A stretch of 64,000 bases of DNA from Candidatus Dadabacteria bacterium (GTDB lineage: Bacteria; Desulfobacterota_D; UBA1144; Nemesobacterales; Nemesobacteraceae): NCBI GenBank assembly GCA_022822065.1, contig JAJECI010000003.1, positions 124,001-188,000 on the forward strand, in the 5' to 3' direction. Below the pieces are notes generated by a model. It saw only the letters and a list, made by a program, of their open reading frames with translations, did no database searches and was not told the origin of the DNA. Below are positions 1-9,704 of this stretch, piece after piece (position 1 is the stretch's first letter; every line of letters starts with the position of its first letter). The translations under genes were made by a program, and so were the position numbers.

Positions 1-561
1 TCTTCCTCCTGGACCTCTGAGGAACTTGAGCTGGAGATAATTTCCTTTTGCCGGGAAAAACTTTTCATGGATCTCTCCCGGGAACTTCCAGGGCTGTCTG
101 GAGCCGGCAGGAGGGAGTTCCTGTTTCAGGCGCTTCACAGGCCCATCAGGGTATGCGGCGTCGTAAAGAACGTGGATGAACCGGGCGGCGGTCCGTTCTG
201 GGTGGAGGGAGAAAGGGGAGAATCCCTTCAGATAGTTGAAAGCGCCGAGGTTGATCAGGGCTCTTCCGCTCAGCGGGGTATCTGGGAGAGTTCGACTCAT
301 TTTAATCCCGTTGATATTGTCTGCGGGGTGAAGAATTTTAAGGGAGAGAAATTTAATCTGAATGGCTTTGTCGACCCCGAAGCCGGAATTATCACCGAAA
401 AGACACTAGGTACAAAGAAGATAAAGGCGCTTGAGCTTCCCGGGCTCTGGAACGGTTCCATGTCCGGGTGGATAACGGTTTTCGTGGAAATTCCTTCCAC
501 CACGTTTAATCCGGTGAAAACCCTCTGGGATCTTCTGAAGGAACCCCATCAGGTAAATTAA
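1..561 (+). CDS. DUF4301-like protein, 5'-truncated by window edge
   Basis: Frame is open from base 1 through the 67..561 ORF; motif RPIRVCGVVKNVDEPGGGPFWV resembles DUF4301; adjacent to a mannose-1-P guanylyltransferase gene. Confidence 0.7.
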   Translation, partial: SSSWTSEELELEIISFCREKLFMDLSRELPGLSGAGRREFLFQALHRPIRVCGVVKNVDEPGGGPFWVEGERGESLQIVESAEVDQGSSAQRGIWESSTHFNPVDIVCGVKNFKGEKFNLNGFVDPEAGIITEKTLGTKKIKALELPGLWNGSMSGWITVFVEIPSTTFNPVKTLWDLLKEPHQVN

Positions 562-597
562 CACCCGGAAGTTTTTCTGTGGAAACCAGATCTCAAA

Positions 598-1950
598 ATG
601 CCTGAAGAAAATCTTTACTGTCTTGTCCTTGCCGGGGGACGGGGAACCAGACTCTGGCCTCTTTCAAGAGAGTCTATGCCCAAGCAGTTCCTCGGGATAA
701 GCGGAGATGACTCGCTTCTGCTTGGGACGCTTATACGTGCCGCCCGTCTTGTTGCTCCGGAGAACATACAAGTCGTGCTTGAGGAAAAACAGCTCCCGCT
801 GATCAAACGGAGTCTTCAATCCACGGATTTCTCGGAAAAAATAAAGATTATTGCGGAACCCGTGGGCAGAAACACCGCCCCGGCGATTCTGCTCGGGACG
901 CTTGGGATTGCCTCTGGAGATGAAAATGCGGTGATAATGGTTTTCCCCTCGGATCATGTGGTTGGGGATGATGATAATTTCCATGATCATGTGCGAAGAG
1001 CAGTCTCGCTTGCCGAAGATGACTACATAGTGTCTTTTGGGATTACTCCCTCAGCACCCGAGACCGGATACGGCTACATTGAGGGTGGGGAGCCGCTTCG
1101 CGACGGCGGGCTCAGAATAAAAAGATTTGTTGAAAAACCCGATGCCGAGACAGCGAGCAAATACCTGCTCTCGGGAAACTTCTTCTGGAACAGCGGAATG
1201 TTCGTTTTCCGGGCCCGGTCTATGATCGAAGAATATTCGACCCTCTGCCCCGAGGTGTATGCGCCAATCCACGGGACTTTTCACGGGGAAATCGATGGGG
1301 ATGTCTACGCCGGAGTTCCTTCCATCCCTCTTGACCGGGCGGTAATGGAGAAGACCTCGCGCGGAGCCGTAATACCGTCTTCTTTTTCGTGGAGCGACGT
1401 GGGATCATGGCGGCTTCTCTACGAGTTCTTCCCGAAAGACCGAGAGGGCAACGTGCTTGAGGGAGATGCAATCCTCGAGGACACGGAGAACTCCCTTGTA
1501 AGAAGCGCTTCGAGGCTTGTCTGCGTAAACGGTCTTCGAAACGTTGCGGTCATCGAAACTCAGGACGCCGTTTTTGTCTCCGACCTTGACCGCTCAAATG
1601 AAGCGGGCGCGTTCGCGGAGAGATTGAAAAGGGAGGGCAGAGAAGAGGCAATCCGCCCAACGGTAGTTCACTATTCTTGGGGTAGCAGAGAAGAAGTTCA
1701 AAAAGGGGAACTCTCAAGAGTAACGAAAACAACTGTTTTTCCCGGCAAATCAGCAAGGACAGAAAATATCCCTTCTGAGAATCTACGACTGCTGGTTCTC
1801 GAAGGGAAGGCCCTTATAATCGGTGAGGAAGGCAGCGATAAACTTGGCCCCGGGCAAACCGTTCTTCTTGAAGACGGGGCAAACTGCGCTGTCGAAAACA
1901 AGACAGATGATATCCTGATCATTCTTGAGGTCTTTTCCACTGTGGGTTGA
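598..1950 (+). CDS. manC: mannose-1-phosphate guanylyltransferase / mannose-6-phosphate isomerase-like
   Basis: LAGGRGTRLWPLSRESMPKQFL nucleotidyltransferase motif, FVEKPD, C-terminal cupin-like region (RPWGxx-like 'VHYSWGSREEV'). Confidence 0.88.
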   Translation: MPEENLYCLVLAGGRGTRLWPLSRESMPKQFLGISGDDSLLLGTLIRAARLVAPENIQVVLEEKQLPLIKRSLQSTDFSEKIKIIAEPVGRNTAPAILLGTLGIASGDENAVIMVFPSDHVVGDDDNFHDHVRRAVSLAEDDYIVSFGITPSAPETGYGYIEGGEPLRDGGLRIKRFVEKPDAETASKYLLSGNFFWNSGMFVFRARSMIEEYSTLCPEVYAPIHGTFHGEIDGDVYAGVPSIPLDRAVMEKTSRGAVIPSSFSWSDVGSWRLLYEFFPKDREGNVLEGDAILEDTENSLVRSASRLVCVNGLRNVAVIETQDAVFVSDLDRSNEAGAFAERLKREGREEAIRPTVVHYSWGSREEVQKGELSRVTKTTVFPGKSARTENIPSENLRLLVLEGKALIIGEEGSDKLGPGQTVLLEDGANCAVENKTDDILIILEVFSTVG

Positions 1951-2015
1951 AAAAAGTAGACGGAGTGGAGTTTTGACTCTGTTTTCCGTTGAGTTATGAT
2001 TTTTCCACCGAGCGG

Positions 2016-2107
2016 GGAGAGGTGGCCGAGTGGTCGAAGGCGCTCGATTGCTAATCGAGTAAGGGGTGAAAGCCCCTTCGTGGGTTCGAATCCCACTCTC
2101 TCCGCCA
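2016..2107 (+). tRNA. tRNA-Ser (GCT), CCA encoded
   Basis: GGAGAGG...TCTCTCC acceptor, anticodon loop TTGCTAA, long variable arm, TTCGAATC T-loop, GCCA end. Confidence 0.96.
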
Positions 2108-2207
2108 TCCATTTTCATAACCCCTTCATATTACAAGGCTTTTTAAGGATTCAGAAAAAGGGTGTTGTCAATTTGTCGTCTTTTTATTTCTTTAGCGATA
2201 AACCGTG

Positions 2208-2716
2208 TCATCTATTACAGTCCTTCTGATTTACTTTCAGATACTCGTTTATAAATTTATCAATCTTTCCTTGAAGGGTGGATAAAAGAAATTTATCTCC
2301 TCCGCCATCTCCTCCATGTGTTCCAGCCGTACCGGTCTCCCATGTTGCAGCTCTGCCATATCCCCCGAATGATTGTACGCCTTGCGTAAAAGAGACTCCA
2401 ATGGAGAAGGCAGTGCTAACTACATTGATATTTACATACAGACCGGGATAATTTTCATAGACATTTAAATACGTATGGGGAGATTCTTCTGAGAAAGAAG
2501 CTTTCTCAATATAAATCCGAGCAGAGCGCAACCTTGACTCTACGAGGTTGATTATATCTCTCATTCTTAGGTTTATTTCTTTGCATCTTCGGACAAATCT
2601 ACTACTAAACCCATCGGGGCGCATTTAGTATAAAGCTTGAATTTCCCCAGTTCCTCGTCTGTTAGTCCACTCGCAGGAACAGCGAACAAGAAAGCAACTA
2701 AGAAAAGTAACTTCAT
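2208..2716 (-). pseudogene. frameshifted small secreted protein (conserved hypothetical)
   Basis: Minus strand ATG at 2716 encodes MKLLFLVAFLFAVPASGLTDEELGKFKLYTKCAPMGLVVDLSEDAKK then TAA; the next frame continues EINLRMRDIINLVESRLRSARIYIEKASF...EYLKVNQKDCNR to 2208; joining needs one extra A at about 2575-2580. Confidence 0.65.
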
Positions 2717-2718
2717 AA

Positions 2719-2823
2719 TCACGACTCCTCTAAATTTTTGATCCACTTCTCAATATCCGCAACCCTCCACCCTCTAGCTAGCTCGCCTAGCTTAACAGGC
2801 TTGGGGAATTCGCCTTTTTCCAT
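2719..2823 (-). pseudogene. AlpA-like phage/integrative-element regulator remnant (C-terminal part)
   Basis: Minus strand reads MEKGEFPKPVKLGELARGWRVADIEKWIKNLEES*, matching the AlpA core 'xGxFPxPVKLGxRAVxWxxxEIxxWI'; N-terminal HTH half is missing, with a stop just upstream. Confidence 0.55.
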
Positions 2824-2857
2824 TTTCTTCGTTTTTCATAATTGCCTACGTTCGGCT

Positions 2858-3136
2858 TCACTTCCCCGACGCTCGCCTCCTATAACAATCGTTGATTCTA
2901 CCTTGATCGCTTTCAAAGAACCTGGCGCATATGTCCATATAGCTCGCGTTCCTGTTTATCGCTTCCCGATCATATGTCATATACCACTTTACCGAATCCA
3001 ATATTTTTTCTGCCTGTTCAGATACAATCAGGCACTCTTTGTATATAGCGAATTCTGTATCGTTGCAACCGGCTTTTACATCAACTGGTAAAAATAGAAT
3101 GGAACAAACGAACAACAAGAAAAGTGTTCTTTTCAT
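2858..3136 (-). CDS. hypothetical secreted protein
   Basis: 92 aa with clear signal peptide MKRTLFLLFVCSILFLPVDVKAG and 4 cysteines. Confidence 0.5.
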   Translation of the reverse strand: MKRTLFLLFVCSILFLPVDVKAGCNDTEFAIYKECLIVSEQAEKILDSVKWYMTYDREAINRNASYMDICARFFESDQGRINDCYRRRASGK

Positions 3137-3204
3137 TTGGTAATCTCATGAGTATTGTACCCGTTCAGGGTTTTTTGTAGCAGGTATATCAAGATTTCTG
3201 GCTG

Positions 3205-4377
3205 TTACAGACTGCACAACTTCTCCATCAGTCTTGGAAGGGAGATCACGGTTGTGTTCTTTCCGATTGGAAACTCATCCGTGCCGCCGTAAACGACGAA
3301 TTTCCTGGTGGCCTTTATATCCTCTGATGCCTGATGAAGGCTGGGTTTTATTTTTGGGGCGACACCATATTTGATCTCGATTGCCCAGAACTCCATGCTT
3401 GATATCCTGAGAACAAGATCAAGCTCGGCGCCGCCGGATGTGCGGTAATAGTAGGGCTCTACGCTGTTTGGGAGAATCGAGACTATATTTTCAATTACGA
3501 ATCCTTCCCAGCTTTTTCCAAGAACGGGGTTTGAAAGCAACGCATGATGATCCGTGATGCCAAGCAGTCTGTGAAGGATACCGGTGTCCCGGACATAGAA
3601 CCGGGGCGATTTGACCAGTCGCTTCTTTACGTTCCCGTACCACGGGCTGAGTCGCCGCAGCAGCAGCAGATCAACGAGAATGTCCAGGTAATGAGCGACG
3701 GTTTTCCCGTCAACTTCAAGATTGTTCCCCAGCTTGGAACAGTTAACGGTTTCTCCCTGAAGATGGGCAAGCATCGTCCATAGAATCCTCAGGCGACTTG
3801 CGGGAACCCTGAATCCCATCTGTGGCACATCCCGCTGCAGGTACGTGCGGATGAACATTTCGAGCCATTCCATGCTCTCTTCGTCGGATGACGCAAGATA
3901 ACTCTCGGGAAAACCGCCCCTGAGCCATAGTTTACGCATGTCGTTCGGGTCGGAATTCGGAACCTCAAGTATGTTGAAACCGTTCATGTAAACATAGTGT
4001 ATGCGTCCGGCCAGACTTTCAGAAGATTGACGAAGCAGGTCCATATTTGCGGAACCGAGCAGAAGGAACTGCTCAGCCCTTCTGCCCGCCCGCCGATTCT
4101 CGTCAATCAGGCCACGCAGGGTCATGAATAGGTCCGGGGCGCGGTGTATCTCATCGATGACAACCAGCTTGTCGCTGTTTGCGGAGAGAAAAGAGACTGG
4201 GTCACGCAGTTTCAGCAGGTCTTCCTGTGACTCAAGATCCAGATAGACGGAATTTCGTTTCCCGGCGATTTCCCGGGCCAATGTCGTTTTGCCGACTTGG
4301 CGCGGTCCGAGAAGAGCGACTGCCGGTGTGCGCTTTACAGCTTTTTCAACTTTTTCCTCAATCCATCTTTGGAGCAT
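3205..4377 (-). CDS. ATP-binding protein, AAA + DUF4143 type
   Basis: LLGPRQVGKTTLAREIAG Walker A, VVIDEIHRAPDL Walker B, C-terminal EIKYG nuclease-like motif; start chosen at MLQRWIEE rather than the ORF-track start 4443. Confidence 0.88.
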   Translation of the reverse strand: MLQRWIEEKVEKAVKRTPAVALLGPRQVGKTTLAREIAGKRNSVYLDLESQEDLLKLRDPVSFLSANSDKLVVIDEIHRAPDLFMTLRGLIDENRRAGRRAEQFLLLGSANMDLLRQSSESLAGRIHYVYMNGFNILEVPNSDPNDMRKLWLRGGFPESYLASSDEESMEWLEMFIRTYLQRDVPQMGFRVPASRLRILWTMLAHLQGETVNCSKLGNNLEVDGKTVAHYLDILVDLLLLRRLSPWYGNVKKRLVKSPRFYVRDTGILHRLLGITDHHALLSNPVLGKSWEGFVIENIVSILPNSVEPYYYRTSGGAELDLVLRISSMEFWAIEIKYGVAPKIKPSLHQASEDIKATRKFVVYGGTDEFPIGKNTTVISLPRLMEKLCSL

Positions 4378-4514
4378 GGTATGTATTTTAGGAGATAGAC
4401 TCCGAAATTGCAAGGTATTTTGCAAAAAAGCATAAAGCCGCACCTTATCTGAATTAAATTTTATCGGGGAGGGAGTCGAGGAGCGTGCCGCCGGGGTGGC
4501 TCAAGAAAGTTCGC

Positions 4515-5804
4515 TTACACTGCCACTGCGTAGGCAACTTCGTTTCTCACGTCTTTTATCTCTACTTTTATTTCCGATCCGGCGCTTAAGCGGTCTTCAG
4601 TCAGCTTTACGTTTATGTAGTTCTCCGTGGTGCATCTTGACTTACTCTCGACAATCGCTTCAAGCGTTCTGCCTATGAACTTCCTGTAGAAGTCTTCTTT
4701 TTTCGTTTTTCCAAGAGCGCGAAGTTCCGCAGACCGTTCTTTTTTTACCTGCGGGGGAATCTGGTCCTGCATGTTTGCGGCAGGGGTCATTTTCCTTACT
4801 GAGTAGGGAAACACGTGAAAATAGGTAAGTTCCGATGCGGCTGCGACGTCGCGGGAGTTTTCAAACTGTTTTTGCGTTTCTCCGGGAAAACCGACCATTA
4901 TGTCAGTGCCGATTGAGGCTTCCGGCAGTGCGTTGCGTATGGCGTCGGTGCACTCAAGGAACTGTTCGGGACTGTATCTTCTTCTCATCTTTCTTAGGAT
5001 GTCCCTGTCTCCGCTTTGGAGTGCCACATGGAAGCTCGGGCAGACGATTTCCGAGTTGGAGACGTAATTGATCAGGTCCTCTCCGGTATCTGCCGGGTCA
5101 AGGGAACTCAGCCTTACTTTTCGCACTGCTCCCGAGTTTTCTATCTCCCCGAGCAAACTGACCAGGTCCGAACCTATGTCCCTTCCGTAGCTTGCGAGAT
5201 GAACCCCGGTGAGAACTACCTCCCTGTAGCCCGCCCGCGCCAGGGTTCTCAGCCTTGAGATCACTTCCTCTGCCTCGAGGCTCCGGGAGCGCCCCCGCGC
5301 CCTCGGTATCACGCAGAACGTGCACGCGTAGTTGCAGCCGTCCTGCACCTTGAGAAACGCCCTTGTCCTGTCGGGAAAGAACCTTATGTCCGGGGTGTCG
5401 AATTTTCTTTTCTTCTCACTGAAGATATCGGATATGAGAACCTTCGGTTCCCTCTGAACCTCTCCCCTGCGGATGACCCCCAGAAGGGATGAGAACTTGT
5501 GGGAGTTTCCGATTACATAGTCGACCTGCTCCATGGCGGAGAGTTGCTCGGGGGAGATCTGGGCGTAGCAGCCCGTGACTATCACCACGCCGCGGGGATT
5601 CGATCTTCTGGCCCTGTACACGTAGTTCCTCGCTTCCGAATCCGCCTTGTGCGTAACCGTGCAGGTGTCTATTACGTACACGTCCGCCGGTTCGTCGAAT
5701 TTGTCGTTCTTTACGAACTCAGCAGAAGGCAGGTGGTTTAGCAGCGCGGCCGTGTCATACTGGTTGACCTTGCACCCCAGGGTTACGACCGAGATTCTCT
5801 TCAT
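4515..5804 (-). CDS. mtaB: tRNA (N6-threonylcarbamoyladenosine-C2)-methylthiotransferase MtaB
   Basis: VVTLGCKVNQYDTAAL, CNYACTFCVIPRARGRSRS radical SAM cluster, C-terminal TRAM-like region. Confidence 0.92.
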   Translation of the reverse strand: MKRISVVTLGCKVNQYDTAALLNHLPSAEFVKNDKFDEPADVYVIDTCTVTHKADSEARNYVYRARRSNPRGVVIVTGCYAQISPEQLSAMEQVDYVIGNSHKFSSLLGVIRRGEVQREPKVLISDIFSEKKRKFDTPDIRFFPDRTRAFLKVQDGCNYACTFCVIPRARGRSRSLEAEEVISRLRTLARAGYREVVLTGVHLASYGRDIGSDLVSLLGEIENSGAVRKVRLSSLDPADTGEDLINYVSNSEIVCPSFHVALQSGDRDILRKMRRRYSPEQFLECTDAIRNALPEASIGTDIMVGFPGETQKQFENSRDVAAASELTYFHVFPYSVRKMTPAANMQDQIPPQVKKERSAELRALGKTKKEDFYRKFIGRTLEAIVESKSRCTTENYINVKLTEDRLSAGSEIKVEIKDVRNEVAYAVAV

Positions 5805-6874
5805 TGCGCTTGCGCCTCTTTTATCCAGCCCCCGCCCAAAACAGTTTCGTCCCTGTAGAAAACGATCGCCTGGCCGGGCGTCACGGCCTTCTGGGGTTCT
5901 GAAAAATTCACTGTCACCTCTCCGTCCCCGCTAACCCTCATCCTCGAAGCGACTGCGCCGTGGCGATACCTTATTTTCGAACTCACTTCGATCTCCTCTT
6001 CGGGAGGCCGACCGACCCAGGACAGGTTTCCCGCCGTAAGCGCGTTGCTGTAGAGATCCTTTTCCTCTCCGACTGTGACCTCGTTTCTCTCGGCGTCGAT
6101 ACCGACGACGTACATCGGCTTTCCCTTCGCGAAACCGAGTCCGCGGCGCTGCCCGATGGTAAAGGACGCGATTCCCCTGTGCCTCGCTACGGGGTTCCCG
6201 TCCATATCCACTATATCACCCTCTATTTTTCCTCTCTTGAGGTAAGGTTCGAGGAATTCCCTGTAGCCGTCTCCCGTGATGAAGCATACTCCCATGCTCT
6301 CGGCCTTCGCGGCGACCCTGAGTCCAATTTCTTCGGCGATCTCTCTCACCTCGGTCTTGGTTTTGTCCCCCAGGGGAAAAATGAGCCTTTGAAGTTCTCT
6401 CTGGCCCAGGGTGAAGAGAAAGTAAGACTGGTCCTTGGCGGGGTCGACGGCCCGCTCAAGGGAATACTCGCCGGTTTCGGCACTTCTGGATATCCTCGCG
6501 TAGTGGCCCGTGGCGAGAAAATCCGCGTCAAGCTCAAGTGCGCGCTTAAGGAGGAAGTCAAACTTCATGAACTGGTTGCAGAGCACGCAAGGTATGGGAG
6601 TTTCTCCCGAATCGTATTTGCTTACGAAATCTGAGACTACCAGTTCCCTGAAGGAGTCCATGTAATTCACCACGTAGTGAGGTATGCCTATCTCGTATGC
6701 GACCCTTCTGGCGTCGCAGACCTCATCCGCGGAGCAGCATCCTCCCTCGCTCTCTCCATAGTCCCAAAGCTGCATGGTCACTCCTATGACTTCATGCCCC
6801 TGGGACTTGAGAAGAGCGGCCGTTGTGGCGCTGTCTACCCCTCCGCTCATGGCTACTACGATTCTCTTTCCCAT
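5801..6874 (-). CDS. mnmA: tRNA-uridine 2-sulfurtransferase MnmA
   Basis: VVAMSGGVDSATTAALLK PP-loop, PCVLCNQFMKFD, ATGHYAR, GVCFI. Confidence 0.95.
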   Translation of the reverse strand: MGKRIVVAMSGGVDSATTAALLKSQGHEVIGVTMQLWDYGESEGGCCSADEVCDARRVAYEIGIPHYVVNYMDSFRELVVSDFVSKYDSGETPIPCVLCNQFMKFDFLLKRALELDADFLATGHYARISRSAETGEYSLERAVDPAKDQSYFLFTLGQRELQRLIFPLGDKTKTEVREIAEEIGLRVAAKAESMGVCFITGDGYREFLEPYLKRGKIEGDIVDMDGNPVARHRGIASFTIGQRRGLGFAKGKPMYVVGIDAERNEVTVGEEKDLYSNALTAGNLSWVGRPPEEEIEVSSKIRYRHGAVASRMRVSGDGEVTVNFSEPQKAVTPGQAIVFYRDETVLGGGWIKEAQAQ

Positions 6875-6994
6875 AACGTAAGGATTCTACCCTAGAAACA
6901 GAGGTGGAGAAACGGAAAAATCCGAATGGCGGGAAACCGGCGCAAACCCGGACCGCGGGGAAACTCCTCCTGCTAAGACGCCATTCCCGGAGTT

Positions 6995-7636
6995 TCAAGT
7001 CAGTCTGCGTGGCAGAGTGTAGCAATATCCGAATCTGGTTGGATTGTCTGCGTTATCGGCAAGATACTTCCTGAGTCCCGCGGCCATCTGTGTCACTTCT
7101 TCCCCGCAGCTGTCTTCATCCAGCGCTTCTCTCGGCACAAGTATGTACGGGCACATCACCATGTGGCTCTTCTCGGGACGGATGGCTTTACCGCCCCAGT
7201 GGCCGGTAAATATAGTCGCCCCGGGAGCGATTTCGCCGTCGGTTCTTGAAACCATATAGAGGGTTCCCACGCTGTGATTTCCATCACCGCTTTCAAACAG
7301 GTAGGAGGCCGCAATGGTTTTTTCAACCTCGCCATTCTCGTTTTTAATGACTTTTGTTCCCTTGTAGATGAATTTCGAGTCGGGGAAAGTGGGGCTTGTG
7401 GAAATGATCTCAACGTTAAGCCTTCCGGCGGATTCATCCCCTTCAAAATACACATCGGCGTCCTCGTAACCACAATCTATTGTATCTTCCTCGTCAATGC
7501 TGAGAAAAAAACCTCTCATTTCCATCGGTTCCGCTTCATCAACATCTTCACAGGATGAGAGCAGAAACAGTCCTGCGATGCAGAACACCGCTGACAAAAG
7601 CAAGGCTCTGAAACTTCTTGACTGCATGATGAACAA
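6995..7636 (-). CDS. putative lipoprotein (paralog of next gene)
   Basis: Signal with lipobox LLSSC; shares MRGFFLSIDE, EIISTSPTFPD, PGATIFTGHW, MVMCPYILVPREALD with 7773..8426. Confidence 0.65.
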   Translation of the reverse strand: MFIMQSRSFRALLLSAVFCIAGLFLLSSCEDVDEAEPMEMRGFFLSIDEEDTIDCGYEDADVYFEGDESAGRLNVEIISTSPTFPDSKFIYKGTKVIKNENGEVEKTIAASYLFESGDGNHSVGTLYMVSRTDGEIAPGATIFTGHWGGKAIRPEKSHMVMCPYILVPREALDEDSCGEEVTQMAAGLRKYLADNADNPTRFGYCYTLPRRLT

Positions 7637-7772
7637 CCTCCTTAGAGCGTATATAGTTCCCTCGAATATTCAGGCGGCGCCGATCCCGCTCACCGTGCGT
7701 TTGAAGTGCTGTCTTTTATAAGCCCGCGCTTCCCGCAAGACTGACCACAGCGCGATGCCTGTGACGACCCTG

Positions 7773-8426
7773 CTATTCAAATACCGTCGGGGAAAATTTC
7801 CCTCCATCGGCAAACTGCCTGTAGCAATCTTCAATCCTGGTCGGATTATCCGCGCTGTCGGCAAAATATTTCCTGAGTCCCGCGGCCATCTGTGTTACGT
7901 CTTTCCCGCAGTTCTCCCCATCCAGCGCGTCTCTCGGCACAAGCACGTACGGGCACATCACCATGGGGTTGCCTTCGGGACGGATGGCATTGCCGGCCCA
8001 GTGGCCGGTAAATATGGTCGCCCCGGGAGCGATTTCATCATCGGTTCTCGAAACGAGATTAAAAGTTCCGGCAGTGCGGCTTCCGTCGCCGCTTTCAGTC
8101 ACATAGGACGCCACAATGGTCTCTTCGATCTGTTCACCCTTGCCTTTGATGATTTTTGTCCCCTTGTAGCTGAATTTCAGGTCAGGGAAAGTAGGACTCG
8201 TGGAGATGATTTCCACATCCAGTTTTCCAGCAGACGCATCTCCCTTTAAATACATGTCGGTGTTCTCATAGCCGCACCCTACCGTACCTGCTTTATCAAT
8301 ACTGAGAAAAAATGCCCTCATCTTGATCGGTTCCGCCTTTTTGTCACATCCACAAGACGAAACCATGAGCAGTAATGCTGCCGACAAAAATAAAACGCCT
8401 GAATTTCTTAACCGCATGATGAACAA
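7773..8426 (-). CDS. putative lipoprotein (paralog of previous gene)
   Basis: Lipobox MVSSC; extensive similarity to 6995..7636. Confidence 0.65.
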   Translation of the reverse strand: MFIMRLRNSGVLFLSAALLLMVSSCGCDKKAEPIKMRAFFLSIDKAGTVGCGYENTDMYLKGDASAGKLDVEIISTSPTFPDLKFSYKGTKIIKGKGEQIEETIVASYVTESGDGSRTAGTFNLVSRTDDEIAPGATIFTGHWAGNAIRPEGNPMVMCPYVLVPRDALDGENCGKDVTQMAAGLRKYFADSADNPTRIEDCYRQFADGGKFSPTVFE

Positions 8427-8654
8427 CCTCCTGGGAATATGTAGAGTTCGGATTAACGGGAACCGAATTGTTCAATGTATAATATCACATTGTGGCGGAT
8501 TGAGAGCCGGAGAAATGAATTGACCGGGATTTTTCAGATTTGCGCGAAGCAGACGGGAGAAAGGCTGTCCGCACGCGAGGGTCTCCCGGCAGATGCGTAT
8601 GGGTGTTAAATCTGCTTTGGCGTCTTTTAAGGGCGGATAAATGAGAGTTGTCCA

Positions 8655-9686
8655 GTGATAAATACGGGAACTAAAACGGATGCTGATCAAGCTTCATGTT
8701 GCCATGCTTCTCCTCCCGGCGAGCCACTTCGGGTCAGCCGGAATCTCAAGGTCTCCCTCGCTCTGCTTCTCTTTCTGGTTGCCGTTTCTTTCCTGCCGCC
8801 TCTCTCGGCCCTCAATGCTTCCCTGCTTGGCTACCTGAAGCTGCTTGCCGCTCCGCTTGCCGCGGGTTTTCTTCTGGGCGGAGCTATAGATTACTTCGTC
8901 CCCGAAGGGTTTATATACAGATATCTCGGCAAAACGGGCGGGGCATCGCTTCTCTATGCGCTTGCGGGAGGCTTTCTCATGTCTTCCTGCTCCCACGGAA
9001 TACTGGCAATAGCGATTCAGCTCTACAGAAAAGGGGCAAGCATACCGGCCGTCATAACCTTTCTTCTCGCTTCTCCCTGGGCGAATTTTCCCGTGACAAT
9101 TCTTCTCATAAGCCTTTTCGGATGGAAGGGGATTCTGTTTATGGTAACGGCCGGATTTATCGCGATTGTTACGGGTCTCATATTCGGGGCGCTTGAGCGG
9201 AGCGGTTATCTTGAGAAAAACGACGTCGCGGATTGTGAGGAAGAATACGAATGGGAGAAGATAAGGAATTTCTCCCTGAGGAGGAGCGTGCCGGGGGTTC
9301 TCAGGGGGAGTCTCAATCTCTCCAACATGGTTCTCTGGTGGCTCATAGCGGGTCTAATAGCCGCTGTACTTATAGACGTGTACGTGCCCGGGGAGTTTTT
9401 CATGCGCTATCTGGGTCCTGACGCGGGCGGACTTCTGCTCACCCTAGCCGGGGCTTCGGTGATTGAGGTCTGCAGCGAGGGAAGTTCAGTCGTGGCGTTT
9501 GAGATCTACGACAAGGTCGGGGCATTCGGCAATCCCTTTGTTTTCCTGATGGCGGGGGTTGTGACCGACTATACGGAGATCGGTCTTCTCTGGACTAACA
9601 TAGGCAGAAAGACGGCCTTGCTCCTTCCCGTAGTGGCCGTCCCTCAGGTGCTTTTTTTTGGGTTTCTCTACAACGCTTTTCTTTGA
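8655..9686 (+). CDS. permease, YraQ/SO_0444-like (putative metal efflux)
   Basis: Multiple TM helices, GGFLMSSCSHGILAIAIQLYRKGAS and LLASPWANFPVTILL motifs, N-terminal Cys pair; GTG start. Confidence 0.8.
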   Translation: MINTGTKTDADQASCCHASPPGEPLRVSRNLKVSLALLLFLVAVSFLPPLSALNASLLGYLKLLAAPLAAGFLLGGAIDYFVPEGFIYRYLGKTGGASLLYALAGGFLMSSCSHGILAIAIQLYRKGASIPAVITFLLASPWANFPVTILLISLFGWKGILFMVTAGFIAIVTGLIFGALERSGYLEKNDVADCEEEYEWEKIRNFSLRRSVPGVLRGSLNLSNMVLWWLIAGLIAAVLIDVYVPGEFFMRYLGPDAGGLLLTLAGASVIEVCSEGSSVVAFEIYDKVGAFGNPFVFLMAGVVTDYTEIGLLWTNIGRKTALLLPVVAVPQVLFFGFLYNAFL

Positions 9687-9704
9687 ACAACAGGGAGAGG
9701 CAGA

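Noticed and set aside
2016-2107. ORF 1996..2229 and minus ORFs 1698..2118 overlapping the tRNA ('MAERVGFEPTKGLSP', 'GGESGIRTHEGA')
   Set aside because: Classic false translations across a tRNA-Ser gene.
5960-6634. 224-aa plus-strand ORF
   Set aside because: Fully antisense to mnmA; composition is the shadow of a high-GC coding frame.
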